From Pseudomonadales bacterium (GTDB lineage: Bacteria; Pseudomonadota; Gammaproteobacteria; Pseudomonadales; Azotimanducaceae): a stretch of 7,860 nt of DNA. Location: contig SKXG01000383.1 of assembly GCA_007128525.1 (NCBI GenBank), positions 1 to 7,860 of the forward strand. Reading direction: 5' to 3'. The position numbers were made by a program, and so were the translations under genes. This document shows positions 1 to 7,860 of the stretch, in pieces; position 1 is the stretch's first letter; each line of letters opens with the position of its first letter. The notes beneath the pieces were generated by a model. The model saw only the letters and a program-made list of their open reading frames with translations, searched no databases and had not been told where the DNA came from.

Positions 1-843
1 GACCACGTGATGCTGAAGCTCGACCACCTGGGTGAGTCCGTGCTGAAGACCCGCCTGCCGGGCATTGTGGAACTGTCCAAGACCTTTGCGCATGTGGATC
101 CGGCTAAAGCGCCGATTCCGGTCGTGCCCACCTGCCACTACATGATGGGTGGTGTCCCGACGTCTATTCACGGCCAGGCACTGACCCAGGACGGCAACGG
201 TCAGGACGTGCCGATACAGGGTCTGTTTGCCGCCGGGGAAGCGGCGTGCGTATCCGTGCATGGCGCCAATCGCCTGGGCGGCAATTCGCTGCTTGATCTG
301 GTTGTGTTTGGTCGGGCTGCAGGCATCCAGATCGAGGAAACCTTGCGACAGGGCGTCAGCTACCGTGAGGCCACAGAGTCTGATATCGAAGTGGCCATGC
401 GCCGTCTGGCACGCTGGAACGAGTCCAAGGGCGGGGAATCCGTTGCGGATCTGCGCAAAGAACTGCAAACCTGTATGCAGAACGCGTTTGGCGTGTTCCG
501 GACCGAAGAACACATGCTCAAGGGCATCGAGCAGCTGCGGGATCTGCGCCAGCGGATCGGTGAGGCCCACCTGGCGGACAAATCCAATGCCTTCAACACG
601 GCTCGGATGGAAGCGTTGGAACTCGACAATTTGCTGGAGGTTGCTGAGGCTACCGCGATCGCCGCCGAACAACGTAAAGAGAGCCGTGGTGCCCACGCCC
701 GCGATGATTACCAGGATCGGGATGACGAGAACTGGCTTTGCCATTCCATGTACTTCCCGAAAGAAAAGAAGCTTGGCAAACGGCAGGTCAACTTTGCACC
801 CAAGACCATGGAGGCGTTTGCGCCTGCCGTGCGTCAGTACTGA
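1..843 (+). CDS. sdhA: Succinate dehydrogenase flavoprotein subunit, C-terminal part (5' truncated by window edge)
   Basis: This is the catalytic subunit of respiratory complex II, which oxidises succinate to fumarate on covalently bound FAD at the cytoplasmic face of the inner membrane. Only the last 280 codons are present, reading in frame from base 1 to TGA at 841-843; the true start lies upstream. The visible part matches recalled E. coli SdhA without net insertions (fragment residue n corresponds to about E. coli n+308). HYMMGG places the substrate-binding His at fragment residue 46 (E. coli H354). GANRLGGNS places the substrate Arg at residue 91 (E. coli R399). Glu80 in the FAD-contacting AAGEAACVS stretch is also kept. 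The C-terminal domain carries the conserved SRGAH and DRDDENWLCHS motifs. The N-terminal FAD-binding domain, the flavinylated His and catalytic R286 are outside the window. sdhB follows after 14 nt, so the two are surely cotranscribed. Confidence 0.97.
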   Translation, partial: DHVMLKLDHLGESVLKTRLPGIVELSKTFAHVDPAKAPIPVVPTCHYMMGGVPTSIHGQALTQDGNGQDVPIQGLFAAGEAACVSVHGANRLGGNSLLDLVVFGRAAGIQIEETLRQGVSYREATESDIEVAMRRLARWNESKGGESVADLRKELQTCMQNAFGVFRTEEHMLKGIEQLRDLRQRIGEAHLADKSNAFNTARMEALELDNLLEVAEATAIAAEQRKESRGAHARDDYQDRDDENWLCHSMYFPKEKKLGKRQVNFAPKTMEAFAPAVRQY

Positions 844-857
844 GAGAATCGCGCATC

Positions 858-1562
858 ATGAAAGTCAGTGTTTATCGCTACAATCCGGAGACCGACAGCG
901 CCCCTTATATGCAGGACCTGACCCTGGATGTGCCCGAGGGCAAGGATCTGATGGTGCTGGATGTGCTGGAACTGCTCAAACGGGAAGATCCATCTTTGAC
1001 CTTCCGGCGCTCGTGCCGCGAAGGCGTCTGCGGATCGGATGGCCTGAACATGAACGGCCGTAATGGTCTGGCCTGTGTTACGCCGCTGTCTGAAGTGGTC
1101 AAGAACGACAAGCTGGTCGTGCGACCGCTGCCCGGCTTGCCAGTGATCCGCGACCTGGTCATCGATATGGGTCAGTTCTACAAGCAATACGAGAAGGTCC
1201 AGCCCTATTTGATCAACGACAACCCGGCGCCTGCCCAGGAGCGTCTGCAGAGCCCGGAGGACCGTGAAGAGCTGGACGGCCTGTACGAGTGCATTCTGTG
1301 TGCCTGCTGTTCCACTGCCTGTCCGTCATTCTGGTGGAACCCGGACAAATTCATTGGTCCGGCCGGCCTGCTGCAGGCTTACCGATTCCTGGCCGATAGT
1401 CGTGATACAGCGACAGCCGAGCGGCTTAGCAAGCTGGATGATCCGTTCAGCGTCTTTCGCTGCCGCGGCATCATGAACTGCGTCGCCTTCTGCCCGAAGG
1501 GGCTGAACCCGACGCGAGCCATCGGCAAGATCCGGTCGATGCTGCTCGAACAGGGTGTCTGA
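858..1562 (+). CDS. sdhB: Succinate dehydrogenase iron-sulfur subunit
   Basis: This 234-residue protein (E. coli 238) carries electrons from the SdhA flavin through three Fe-S clusters to ubiquinone. The N-terminal ferredoxin domain has C53, C58, D61 and C73 as [2Fe-2S] ligands; Asp in the third place is also found in E. coli. The C-terminal domain has C145, C148, C151 and C212 for [4Fe-4S], and C155, C202 and C208 for [3Fe-4S]. W160 in FWWNP corresponds to the E. coli quinone-site Trp164. One difference from E. coli is R203 directly after C202, where E. coli has His207. The ATG at 858 gives the family N-terminus; an in-frame upstream ATG at 738 would run inside sdhA and is unlikely. A weak purine-rich GAGAGA stretch just after the sdhA stop may serve as ribosome binding site. 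Assignment is certain from the motifs and the sdhA neighbour. Confidence 0.98.
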   Translation: MKVSVYRYNPETDSAPYMQDLTLDVPEGKDLMVLDVLELLKREDPSLTFRRSCREGVCGSDGLNMNGRNGLACVTPLSEVVKNDKLVVRPLPGLPVIRDLVIDMGQFYKQYEKVQPYLINDNPAPAQERLQSPEDREELDGLYECILCACCSTACPSFWWNPDKFIGPAGLLQAYRFLADSRDTATAERLSKLDDPFSVFRCRGIMNCVAFCPKGLNPTRAIGKIRSMLLEQGV

Positions 1563-1584
1563 GCGAGCCGGTGCAGCAGCCTGC

Positions 1585-1599
1585 CCAGCGCCGGGCTGG
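1585..1599 (+). repeat. Small inverted repeat after sdhB
   Basis: CCAGC at 1585-1589 and GCTGG at 1595-1599 can pair around a 5-nt loop, 22 nt after the sdhB stop. It is short and has no T-run after it, so it is not a convincing intrinsic terminator. It could act as a minor 3' stabilising structure, or be chance in GC-rich DNA. Confidence 0.3.
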
Positions 1600-1666
1600 T
1601 AGGGCTTAGGCCACCACGGCCGCCCAGTAACAAAGCCGGCTGCCAAGCGTCAAGGTGATGTCGTCT

Positions 1667-1687
1667 GCCCGGAATTAGACTCCGGGC
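1667..1687 (+). repeat. Perfect 7-bp inverted repeat with 7-nt loop
   Basis: GCCCGGA at 1667-1673 is the exact reverse complement of TCCGGGC at 1681-1687, with ATTAGAC as the loop. An RNA hairpin with five G-C pairs is expected. What follows is GC-rich and includes the 8-bp palindrome GAGCGCTC at 1691-1698, with no T-run, so this is not a standard Rho-independent terminator. It could be a processing or stabilising hairpin at the 3' end of the sdh message, or an operator. The role is unknown. Confidence 0.4.
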
Positions 1688-1697
1688 GCGGAGCGCT

Positions 1698-1725
1698 CGG
1701 ACGCTGGCGCCTGACCTGATACACT
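1698..1725 (+). promoter_or_regulatory. Candidate sucA promoter (distal), extended -10 type
   Basis: TG-A-TACACT (TG at 1717-1718, hexamer 1720-1725) resembles an extended -10 element with four of six consensus bases. Sixteen bases upstream, CGGACG at 1698-1703 shares only GAC with the -35 consensus. Transcription would start near 1732 and give a leader of about 230 nt before sucA. Such matches arise by chance, so this is a weak call. Confidence 0.2.
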
Positions 1726-1738
1726 TGTACGTGCAGTT

Positions 1739-1850
1739 GGCGCCGTTGCCGTTCCAGGGATAGCTGGCGGAGGCTGGCTGTCAGAACTGTCATCGTCCCA
1801 GCTACGCCAACACCCCAATGGCCGGCCCGACCGTACTCGCGGCGCCGTTG
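1739..1850 (+). repeat. 10-nt direct repeat pair in the sdhB-sucA gap
   Basis: GGCGCCGTTG occurs at 1739-1748 and again at 1841-1850, 102 nt apart start to start. A further GGCGCC lies at 1706-1711. The second copy overlaps the TG of the proximal -10 candidate. The copies could be binding sites for a regulator or chance in GC-rich DNA. No known motif is recognised. Confidence 0.3.
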
Positions 1851-1857
1851 GTATTAA
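1849..1857 (+). promoter_or_regulatory. Candidate sucA promoter (proximal), extended -10 type
   Basis: TG-G-TATTAA (TG at 1849-1850, hexamer 1852-1857) lies in the most AT-rich spot of the gap and matches an extended -10 with four of six consensus bases. No good -35 is present; the nearest GAC-containing hexamer, at 1827-1832, is 19 bp away. Transcription would start near 1864, about 100 nt before sucA. It is the better placed of the two candidates but remains weak. Confidence 0.22.
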
Positions 1858-1890
1858 TGCAGGCCATGCCGGCAGCGTGGGAAGGCAGGC

Positions 1891-1932
1891 CGCCCGATGT
1901 AATCAGCTTGCCACGTAATCGCGCGCCCGATG
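1891..1932 (+). repeat. 9-nt direct repeat pair plus small hairpin before sucA
   Basis: CGCCCGATG occurs at 1891-1899 and 1924-1932, and GTAATC occurs at 1899-1904 and 1915-1920. The second CGCCCGATG also forms the left arm of a 5-bp hairpin (CCCGA at 1926-1930, TCGGG at 1934-1938, 3-nt loop) that ends 15 nt before the sucA Shine-Dalgarno sequence. A leader role is possible but unproven. Confidence 0.3.
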
Positions 1933-1953
1933 GTCGGGACGCAGCAGCAGTTC

Positions 1954-1959
1954 GGAGGA
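1954..1959 (+). promoter_or_regulatory. Ribosome binding site of sucA (decides the start)
   Basis: GGAGGA at 1954-1959 is a strong Shine-Dalgarno sequence. It stands 3 nt before ATG 1963, a rather short spacing. It supports ATG 1963 over the in-frame ATG at 1930, which has no such sequence upstream. Confidence 0.75.
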
Positions 1960-1962
1960 CTG

Positions 1963-4797
1963 ATGGCGGAATCCTTTCTTGAGCGCATGCAGAAGAGCTC
2001 TCATCTCGCAGGTGGCAATGTCGCTTATGTAGAGGCGATGTACGAGAATTTTCTGGCTGACGCCAATTCCGTGCCGGAAGAGTGGCGCAGCTATTTTGAG
2101 CGCCTGCCGCGGGTCGAAGGCGTGATCGGGGCAGATGTTCCCCACAGCACGATTCGCGCGCATTTCGAGATGCTTGGCCGCAACCGACTCCGGGCCCGTC
2201 CTGAAACCATCAGTACGGACCTGTCCGGTGATCACGAGAAGAAGCAGATGCGCGTCACTGAGCTGATCAGTGCGTATCGGCATCGGGGCCACAAGCGGGC
2301 CAACATCGACCCGCTGGGTCTGATGCAGCGGCCGCCGGCACCTGTCCTGGATCTCGCCTACCATCACCTGTCTGAAGCCGATATGGATACGGTCTTCCAG
2401 ACGGGTTCTTTTTTTTATGGGGCAGACAAAGCCAAGTTGCGCGATATCGTCGGTGCACTTGAACGCAGCTATTGCGGCAGTGTTGGTGCCGAGTACATGC
2501 ACATTGTCGATGCTGCCGAGCAAATCTGGGTGCAGCAGCGTATTGAGAGTGTGCGGGCAGCGCCGGAGTACAGCCCGGAAGTCAAACGGATGGTGCTCGA
2601 GCGCCTGACCGCCGCGGAGGGCCTTGAGAAATATCTGCACAACCGTTATCCGGGCACCAAGCGATTTGGCCTCGAAGGTGGTGAGAGCCTGATTCCGATG
2701 CTGCATGAGGCTTTGCAGCGCACCGGCTCGCATGGTGTGGTTGAAACCGTTATTGGGATGGCGCACCGCGGTCGGCTCAATGTGTTGGTCAACATTCTCG
2801 GCAAGCACCCGAAAGAGTTGTTTGATGAGTTCGAGGGCAAGCTGCCGACCAACCTGGGGTCCGGTGATGTGAAGTACCACCAGGGCTTCTCATCGAATGT
2901 GATGACACCCGGTGGAGAAATGCATCTGGCGCTGGCTTTCAACCCGTCGCACCTTGAGATTGTAGGCCCGGTAGTGGAAGGGTCGGTGCGGGCCCGACAG
3001 GACAGACGCAAAGACTACACCGGCAATGTGGTGATGCCCATTCTGCTGCATGGCGATGCCGCCTTTGCTGGCCAGGGTGTGGTGATGGAGACCTTCCAGA
3101 TGTCGCAGACACGCGGCTTTAAGGTTGGTGGCACCATCCACATCATCATCAACAACCAGATTGGCTTTACCATGGACAAGCAGGAAGATGCGCGGTCCAC
3201 CGAGTACTGCACCGAGGTGGCCAAGATGGTGCAGGCGCCTATTTTTCATGTGAATGCGGATGATCCTGAAGCGGTGTTGTTCGTAACCCAGCTGGCGGTC
3301 GATTACCGGATGCAGTTCAAGAAGGATGTGGTGATCGATCTGGTCGGCTATCGGCGACGTGGTCACAACGAGGCCGAAGAACCGATGAAGACTCAGCCGA
3401 TGATGTATCAGCGCATTCGCGACCAGGAAACAACGCGCACGGTGTATGCGCGACGCCTGATCGAGGAGGGCGTCGTTACGGAGGATGAGTCCAAGGCCAT
3501 GGTGGACAGCTATCGCGATGCGCTGGACTCCGGCAAGCACGTGGCTTTGAGCTTGGTCCAGGAGCCTGACCACAAGCTCTTTGTTGACTGGTCTCCCTAC
3601 CTCGGGCATGAGTGGACGACGCCGGCCGACACCAGGCTGGAGCTAAATCGCCTGAAAGAGTTGGCTACCAGACTGGAGCAGTTGCCTGAAGGCTTTGTGC
3701 TGCACCGCCAGGTTTCAAAGATCCTGGAAGACCGACACAAGATGACGGCGGGCGCGTTGCCGATCAACTGGGGCTATGGGGAAACCATGGCCTATGCGAC
3801 GCTGCTTGATGAAGGGCATCCGGTGCGGCTGACGGGTCAGGATGTGGGCGTGGGCACCTTCTCGCACCGCCATGCCTGTCTGTATAACCAGAAAGATGGC
3901 AAACGCCATATTCCGCTGAACCATCTGTCGGAATACCCCACGTTCGACATCTATGATTCGCTGCTCTCGGAAGAGGCGGTGCTGGCATTCGAGTATGGCT
4001 ATGCCACAACGACGCCGAACGCGTTGATTGTCTGGGAAGCGCAGTTTGGTGACTTCGCAAATGGTGCCCAGGTGGTGATCGACCAGTTCATCACCAGTGG
4101 TGAGCACAAGTGGGGCCGGCTATGCGGCCTGGTGATGCTGTTACCACATGGCTACGAAGGCGCTGGCCCGGAACACTCCTCGGCGCGTATCGAGCGTTTC
4201 CTGCAGCTGTGTGCCGAGCACAACATACAAATTTGTGTACCGACCACGCCCGCTCAGGTTTATCACATGCTGCGGCGTCAGGTTAAGCGGCCGGTGCGGA
4301 AACCTCTGGTGGCTTTCACCCCCAAGAGTCTGCTGCGACACAAGCTGGCCGTGTCTTCGCTTGAGGACCTGGCCGATGGCAGTTTCCATCCGGTACTGCC
4401 GGAACAGGATGAATTGGATCCTACACGGGTGGAGCGTCTGATCATGTGCGCGGGCAAGGTGTACTATGACCTGCTGGAGAAGCGCCGCGAAGCAGGTCTG
4501 GACAACGTCGCCATAGTGCGCCTGGAGCAGCTTTATCCGTTTCCGGAAGATGAGCTGGGCGAGATCATAGCGCCCTACGTGAACCTGAAGGATGTCTTCT
4601 GGTGTCAGGAGGAACCGATGAACCAGGGTGCCTGGTACAACAGTCAGCACCATATGCGACGTGTCATCCTCAAACACAATGAAAACCTGTATCTGACTTA
4701 CGCTGGCCGCGAGGCATCAGCCGCTCCGGCAGCCGGCTATATGCAGTTGCACCTGAAGCAGCAGGAGCAGCTGATTGAAGATGCGCTCTTCGCCTGA
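1963..4797 (+). CDS. sucA: 2-oxoglutarate dehydrogenase E1 component (thiamine diphosphate-dependent)
   Basis: E1o decarboxylates 2-oxoglutarate on thiamine diphosphate and transfers the succinyl group to the lipoyl arm of SucB. The product has 944 residues (E. coli 933). ATG 1963 is chosen because of GGAGGA just upstream and because the N-terminus (residues 1-47, including SSHLAGGN and EEWRSYF) then aligns with E. coli SucA. Seen in order: the YRHRGH motif near residues 105-110; H268 in MAHRGRLN (E. coli H260); H306 in KYHQGFSS (E. coli H298); the ThDP/metal motif from GD (D365) to NN (N397-N398); YRRRGHNEAEEP; SHRH (H635, H637); E692 in WEAQFGDFANGAQ; H738 in PEHSSAR. All fit the OGDH family rather than the pyruvate dehydrogenase family. 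V630 stands in GVGTFSHRH, where E. coli and human proteins have Arg as I recall. sucB follows after 49 nt. Confidence 0.98.
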   Translation: MAESFLERMQKSSHLAGGNVAYVEAMYENFLADANSVPEEWRSYFERLPRVEGVIGADVPHSTIRAHFEMLGRNRLRARPETISTDLSGDHEKKQMRVTELISAYRHRGHKRANIDPLGLMQRPPAPVLDLAYHHLSEADMDTVFQTGSFFYGADKAKLRDIVGALERSYCGSVGAEYMHIVDAAEQIWVQQRIESVRAAPEYSPEVKRMVLERLTAAEGLEKYLHNRYPGTKRFGLEGGESLIPMLHEALQRTGSHGVVETVIGMAHRGRLNVLVNILGKHPKELFDEFEGKLPTNLGSGDVKYHQGFSSNVMTPGGEMHLALAFNPSHLEIVGPVVEGSVRARQDRRKDYTGNVVMPILLHGDAAFAGQGVVMETFQMSQTRGFKVGGTIHIIINNQIGFTMDKQEDARSTEYCTEVAKMVQAPIFHVNADDPEAVLFVTQLAVDYRMQFKKDVVIDLVGYRRRGHNEAEEPMKTQPMMYQRIRDQETTRTVYARRLIEEGVVTEDESKAMVDSYRDALDSGKHVALSLVQEPDHKLFVDWSPYLGHEWTTPADTRLELNRLKELATRLEQLPEGFVLHRQVSKILEDRHKMTAGALPINWGYGETMAYATLLDEGHPVRLTGQDVGVGTFSHRHACLYNQKDGKRHIPLNHLSEYPTFDIYDSLLSEEAVLAFEYGYATTTPNALIVWEAQFGDFANGAQVVIDQFITSGEHKWGRLCGLVMLLPHGYEGAGPEHSSARIERFLQLCAEHNIQICVPTTPAQVYHMLRRQVKRPVRKPLVAFTPKSLLRHKLAVSSLEDLADGSFHPVLPEQDELDPTRVERLIMCAGKVYYDLLEKRREAGLDNVAIVRLEQLYPFPEDELGEIIAPYVNLKDVFWCQEEPMNQGAWYNSQHHMRRVILKHNENLYLTYAGREASAAPAAGYMQLHLKQQEQLIEDALFA

Positions 4798-4834
4798 GTG
4801 GCGACAGCACGTTACTGGCTAAGAAACCGGCCAT

Positions 4835-4840
4835 AAGGAA
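4835..4840 (+). promoter_or_regulatory. Ribosome binding site of sucB (supports GTG start)
   Basis: AAGGAA at 4835-4840 lies 6 nt before GTG 4847. No in-frame ATG gives a better N-terminus: the lipoyl domain begins immediately after this GTG, so the GTG start is well supported. Confidence 0.7.
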
Positions 4841-4846
4841 GCATTC

Positions 4847-7634
<2,788 letters not shown>

Positions 7635-7635
7635 G

Positions 7636-7651
7636 GCCGGCAGGCGCCGGC
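7636..7651 (+). repeat. GC hairpin directly after lpdA
   Basis: GCCGGC at 7636-7641 and GCCGGC at 7646-7651 pair as a 6-bp all-GC stem with an AGGC tetraloop, starting 2 nt after the lpdA stop. No T-run follows (GTCATTAGAC), so an intrinsic terminator is not supported. It may protect the 3' end of the upstream message. Confidence 0.45.
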
Positions 7652-7663
7652 GTCATTAGACAA

Positions 7664-7699
7664 GGGCTGTGCCACTGCGGCCGTGACAGGGCACAGTTC
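7664..7699 (+). promoter_or_regulatory. Long hairpin in the lpdA-sucC gap
   Basis: Bases 7664-7673 pair with 7690-7699 as a 10-bp stem: eight Watson-Crick pairs, including the perfect CTGTGCC/GGCACAG arm, and two G-U pairs. Beyond a bulged A at 7674 the stem continues with CTG 7675-7677 to CAG 7687-7689, closing a 9-nt loop. It ends 24 nt before the sucC start. No U-tract follows, so it is more likely a processing, stabilising or translation-control structure than a terminator. The function is not known. Confidence 0.5.
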
Positions 7700-7723
7700 C
7701 AGCAACCAGGATGGATTAATCGG

Positions 7724-7860
7724 ATGAATTTGCACGAATATCAGGCAAAGCAACTCTTTGCCGAGTATGGGTTGCCTGTTTCCAAGGGCTATGCGGTGGA
7801 TACCGCAGAAGAAGCCGTGTCGGCGGCGGAGAAGATTGGTGGCGATCGCTGGGTTGTCAA
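7724..7860 (+). CDS. sucC: Succinyl-CoA synthetase beta subunit, N-terminal part (3' truncated by window edge)
   Basis: SucC with SucD converts succinyl-CoA to succinate and CoA with formation of ATP or GTP; SucC carries the ATP-grasp nucleotide-binding domain. Only 45 codons and two bases are present. [19 protein letters not shown] is nearly identical to the E. coli SucC N-terminus, and the fragment ends in WVVK, just before the family's nucleotide-binding region. The ATG at 7724 is the clear start. The Shine-Dalgarno signal is modest: GGA at 7713-7715 is 8 nt away and AGGA at 7708-7711 is further. A two-codon ATG-GAT-TAA frame at 7711-7719 sits in this leader. The gene lies 89 nt after lpdA, a wider gap than between sucA, sucB and lpdA. 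sucD is expected downstream. Confidence 0.97.
   Translation, partial: MNLHEYQAKQLFAEYGLPVSKGYAVDTAEEAVSAAEKIGGDRWVV

Larger units (their letters stand above)
1563..1962 (+). other. sdhB-sucA intergenic region, no gene seen
   Basis: About 400 nt separate the sdhB stop from the chosen sucA start. I see no plausible small protein, tRNA or rRNA on either strand; open frames here are extensions or shadows of sdhB and sucA. The stretch holds short inverted repeats (1585-1599, 1667-1687, 1761-1804, 1926-1938), several short direct repeats, and two weak promoter-like sites. None of the hairpins is followed by a T-run, so an intrinsic terminator is not supported and read-through from sdh into suc is possible. 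In E. coli the sdh and suc genes also form one transcription unit with an additional internal suc promoter; a similar arrangement here is inference. Confidence 0.7.

Noticed and set aside
1038..1040. Apparent loss of a [2Fe-2S] cysteine in SdhB (Asp61)
   Set aside because: E. coli SdhB also uses Asp at this ligand position, so it is a normal variant.
227..1063. 278-codon open frame on the + strand overlapping sdhA and sdhB
   Set aside because: It runs in another frame through two certain genes. Its protein is rich in Arg, Cys, Pro and Trp with no recognisable family, which is typical of shadow frames in GC-rich DNA.
1667..1687. Intrinsic terminator between sdhB and sucA
   Set aside because: The hairpin is perfect but is not followed by a T-run, so the terminator definition is not met.
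1930..1962. Upstream in-frame ATG for sucA, adding 11 residues
   Set aside because: It has no Shine-Dalgarno sequence, while ATG 1963 follows GGAGGA and gives the family N-terminus.
1903..2880. 325-codon open frame on the - strand opposite the sucA 5' end
   Set aside because: It lies antisense to conserved sucA sequence, and the protein shows no recognised motif. Long antisense frames are common when codon third positions are G/C-rich.
2890..3609. 239-codon open frame on the - strand inside sucA
   Set aside because: It is a His- and Leu-rich shadow of sucA with no family resemblance and no ribosome binding site evidence.

Overview
The window is a slice of a bacterial TCA-cycle operon. All real genes lie on the + strand. 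In order it holds the 3' end of sdhA, complete sdhB, an intergenic gap of about 400 nt, then complete sucA, sucB and an E3 gene (lpdA), and the first 45 codons of sucC. The order sdhA-sdhB-sucA-sucB-lpd-sucC, with the E3 gene between sucB and sucC, is the Pseudomonas-type layout. Enterobacteria lack a lpd gene at this place. Protein sequence is close to E. coli and pseudomonad homologues, and SdhB has Asp in place of the third [2Fe-2S] Cys as in E. coli. GC content looks to be in the high fifties by eye. Together these suggest a gammaproteobacterium outside the Enterobacterales; I cannot name the genus.

Region 1-1562 encodes the catalytic half of succinate dehydrogenase: the C-terminal 280 residues of the flavoprotein, then the iron-sulfur subunit 14 nt downstream. 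Region 1563-1962 is the only long non-coding stretch. It has no convincing intrinsic terminator, several short inverted and direct repeats, and two weak extended -10 promoter candidates, so sucA could be expressed both by read-through and from its own promoter. Region 1963-7634 encodes all three parts of the 2-oxoglutarate dehydrogenase complex (E1o, E2o, E3), with gaps of 49 and 34 nt. Region 7635-7723 separates lpdA from sucC and can form a strong RNA hairpin without a U-tract. From 7724 the beta subunit of succinyl-CoA synthetase begins.

The genes act in sequence in the cycle: OGDH turns 2-oxoglutarate into succinyl-CoA, SucCD turns that into succinate with nucleotide triphosphate formation, and SdhABCD oxidises succinate to fumarate and passes electrons to quinone. 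All genes look intact, with family active-site residues in place. I found no mobile element, RNA gene, CRISPR array or sign of transfer, and no new system. The points worth a second look are small: the lpdA-sucC hairpin, the sdhB-sucA intergenic region, and residue or linker details in SdhB, SucA and SucB.
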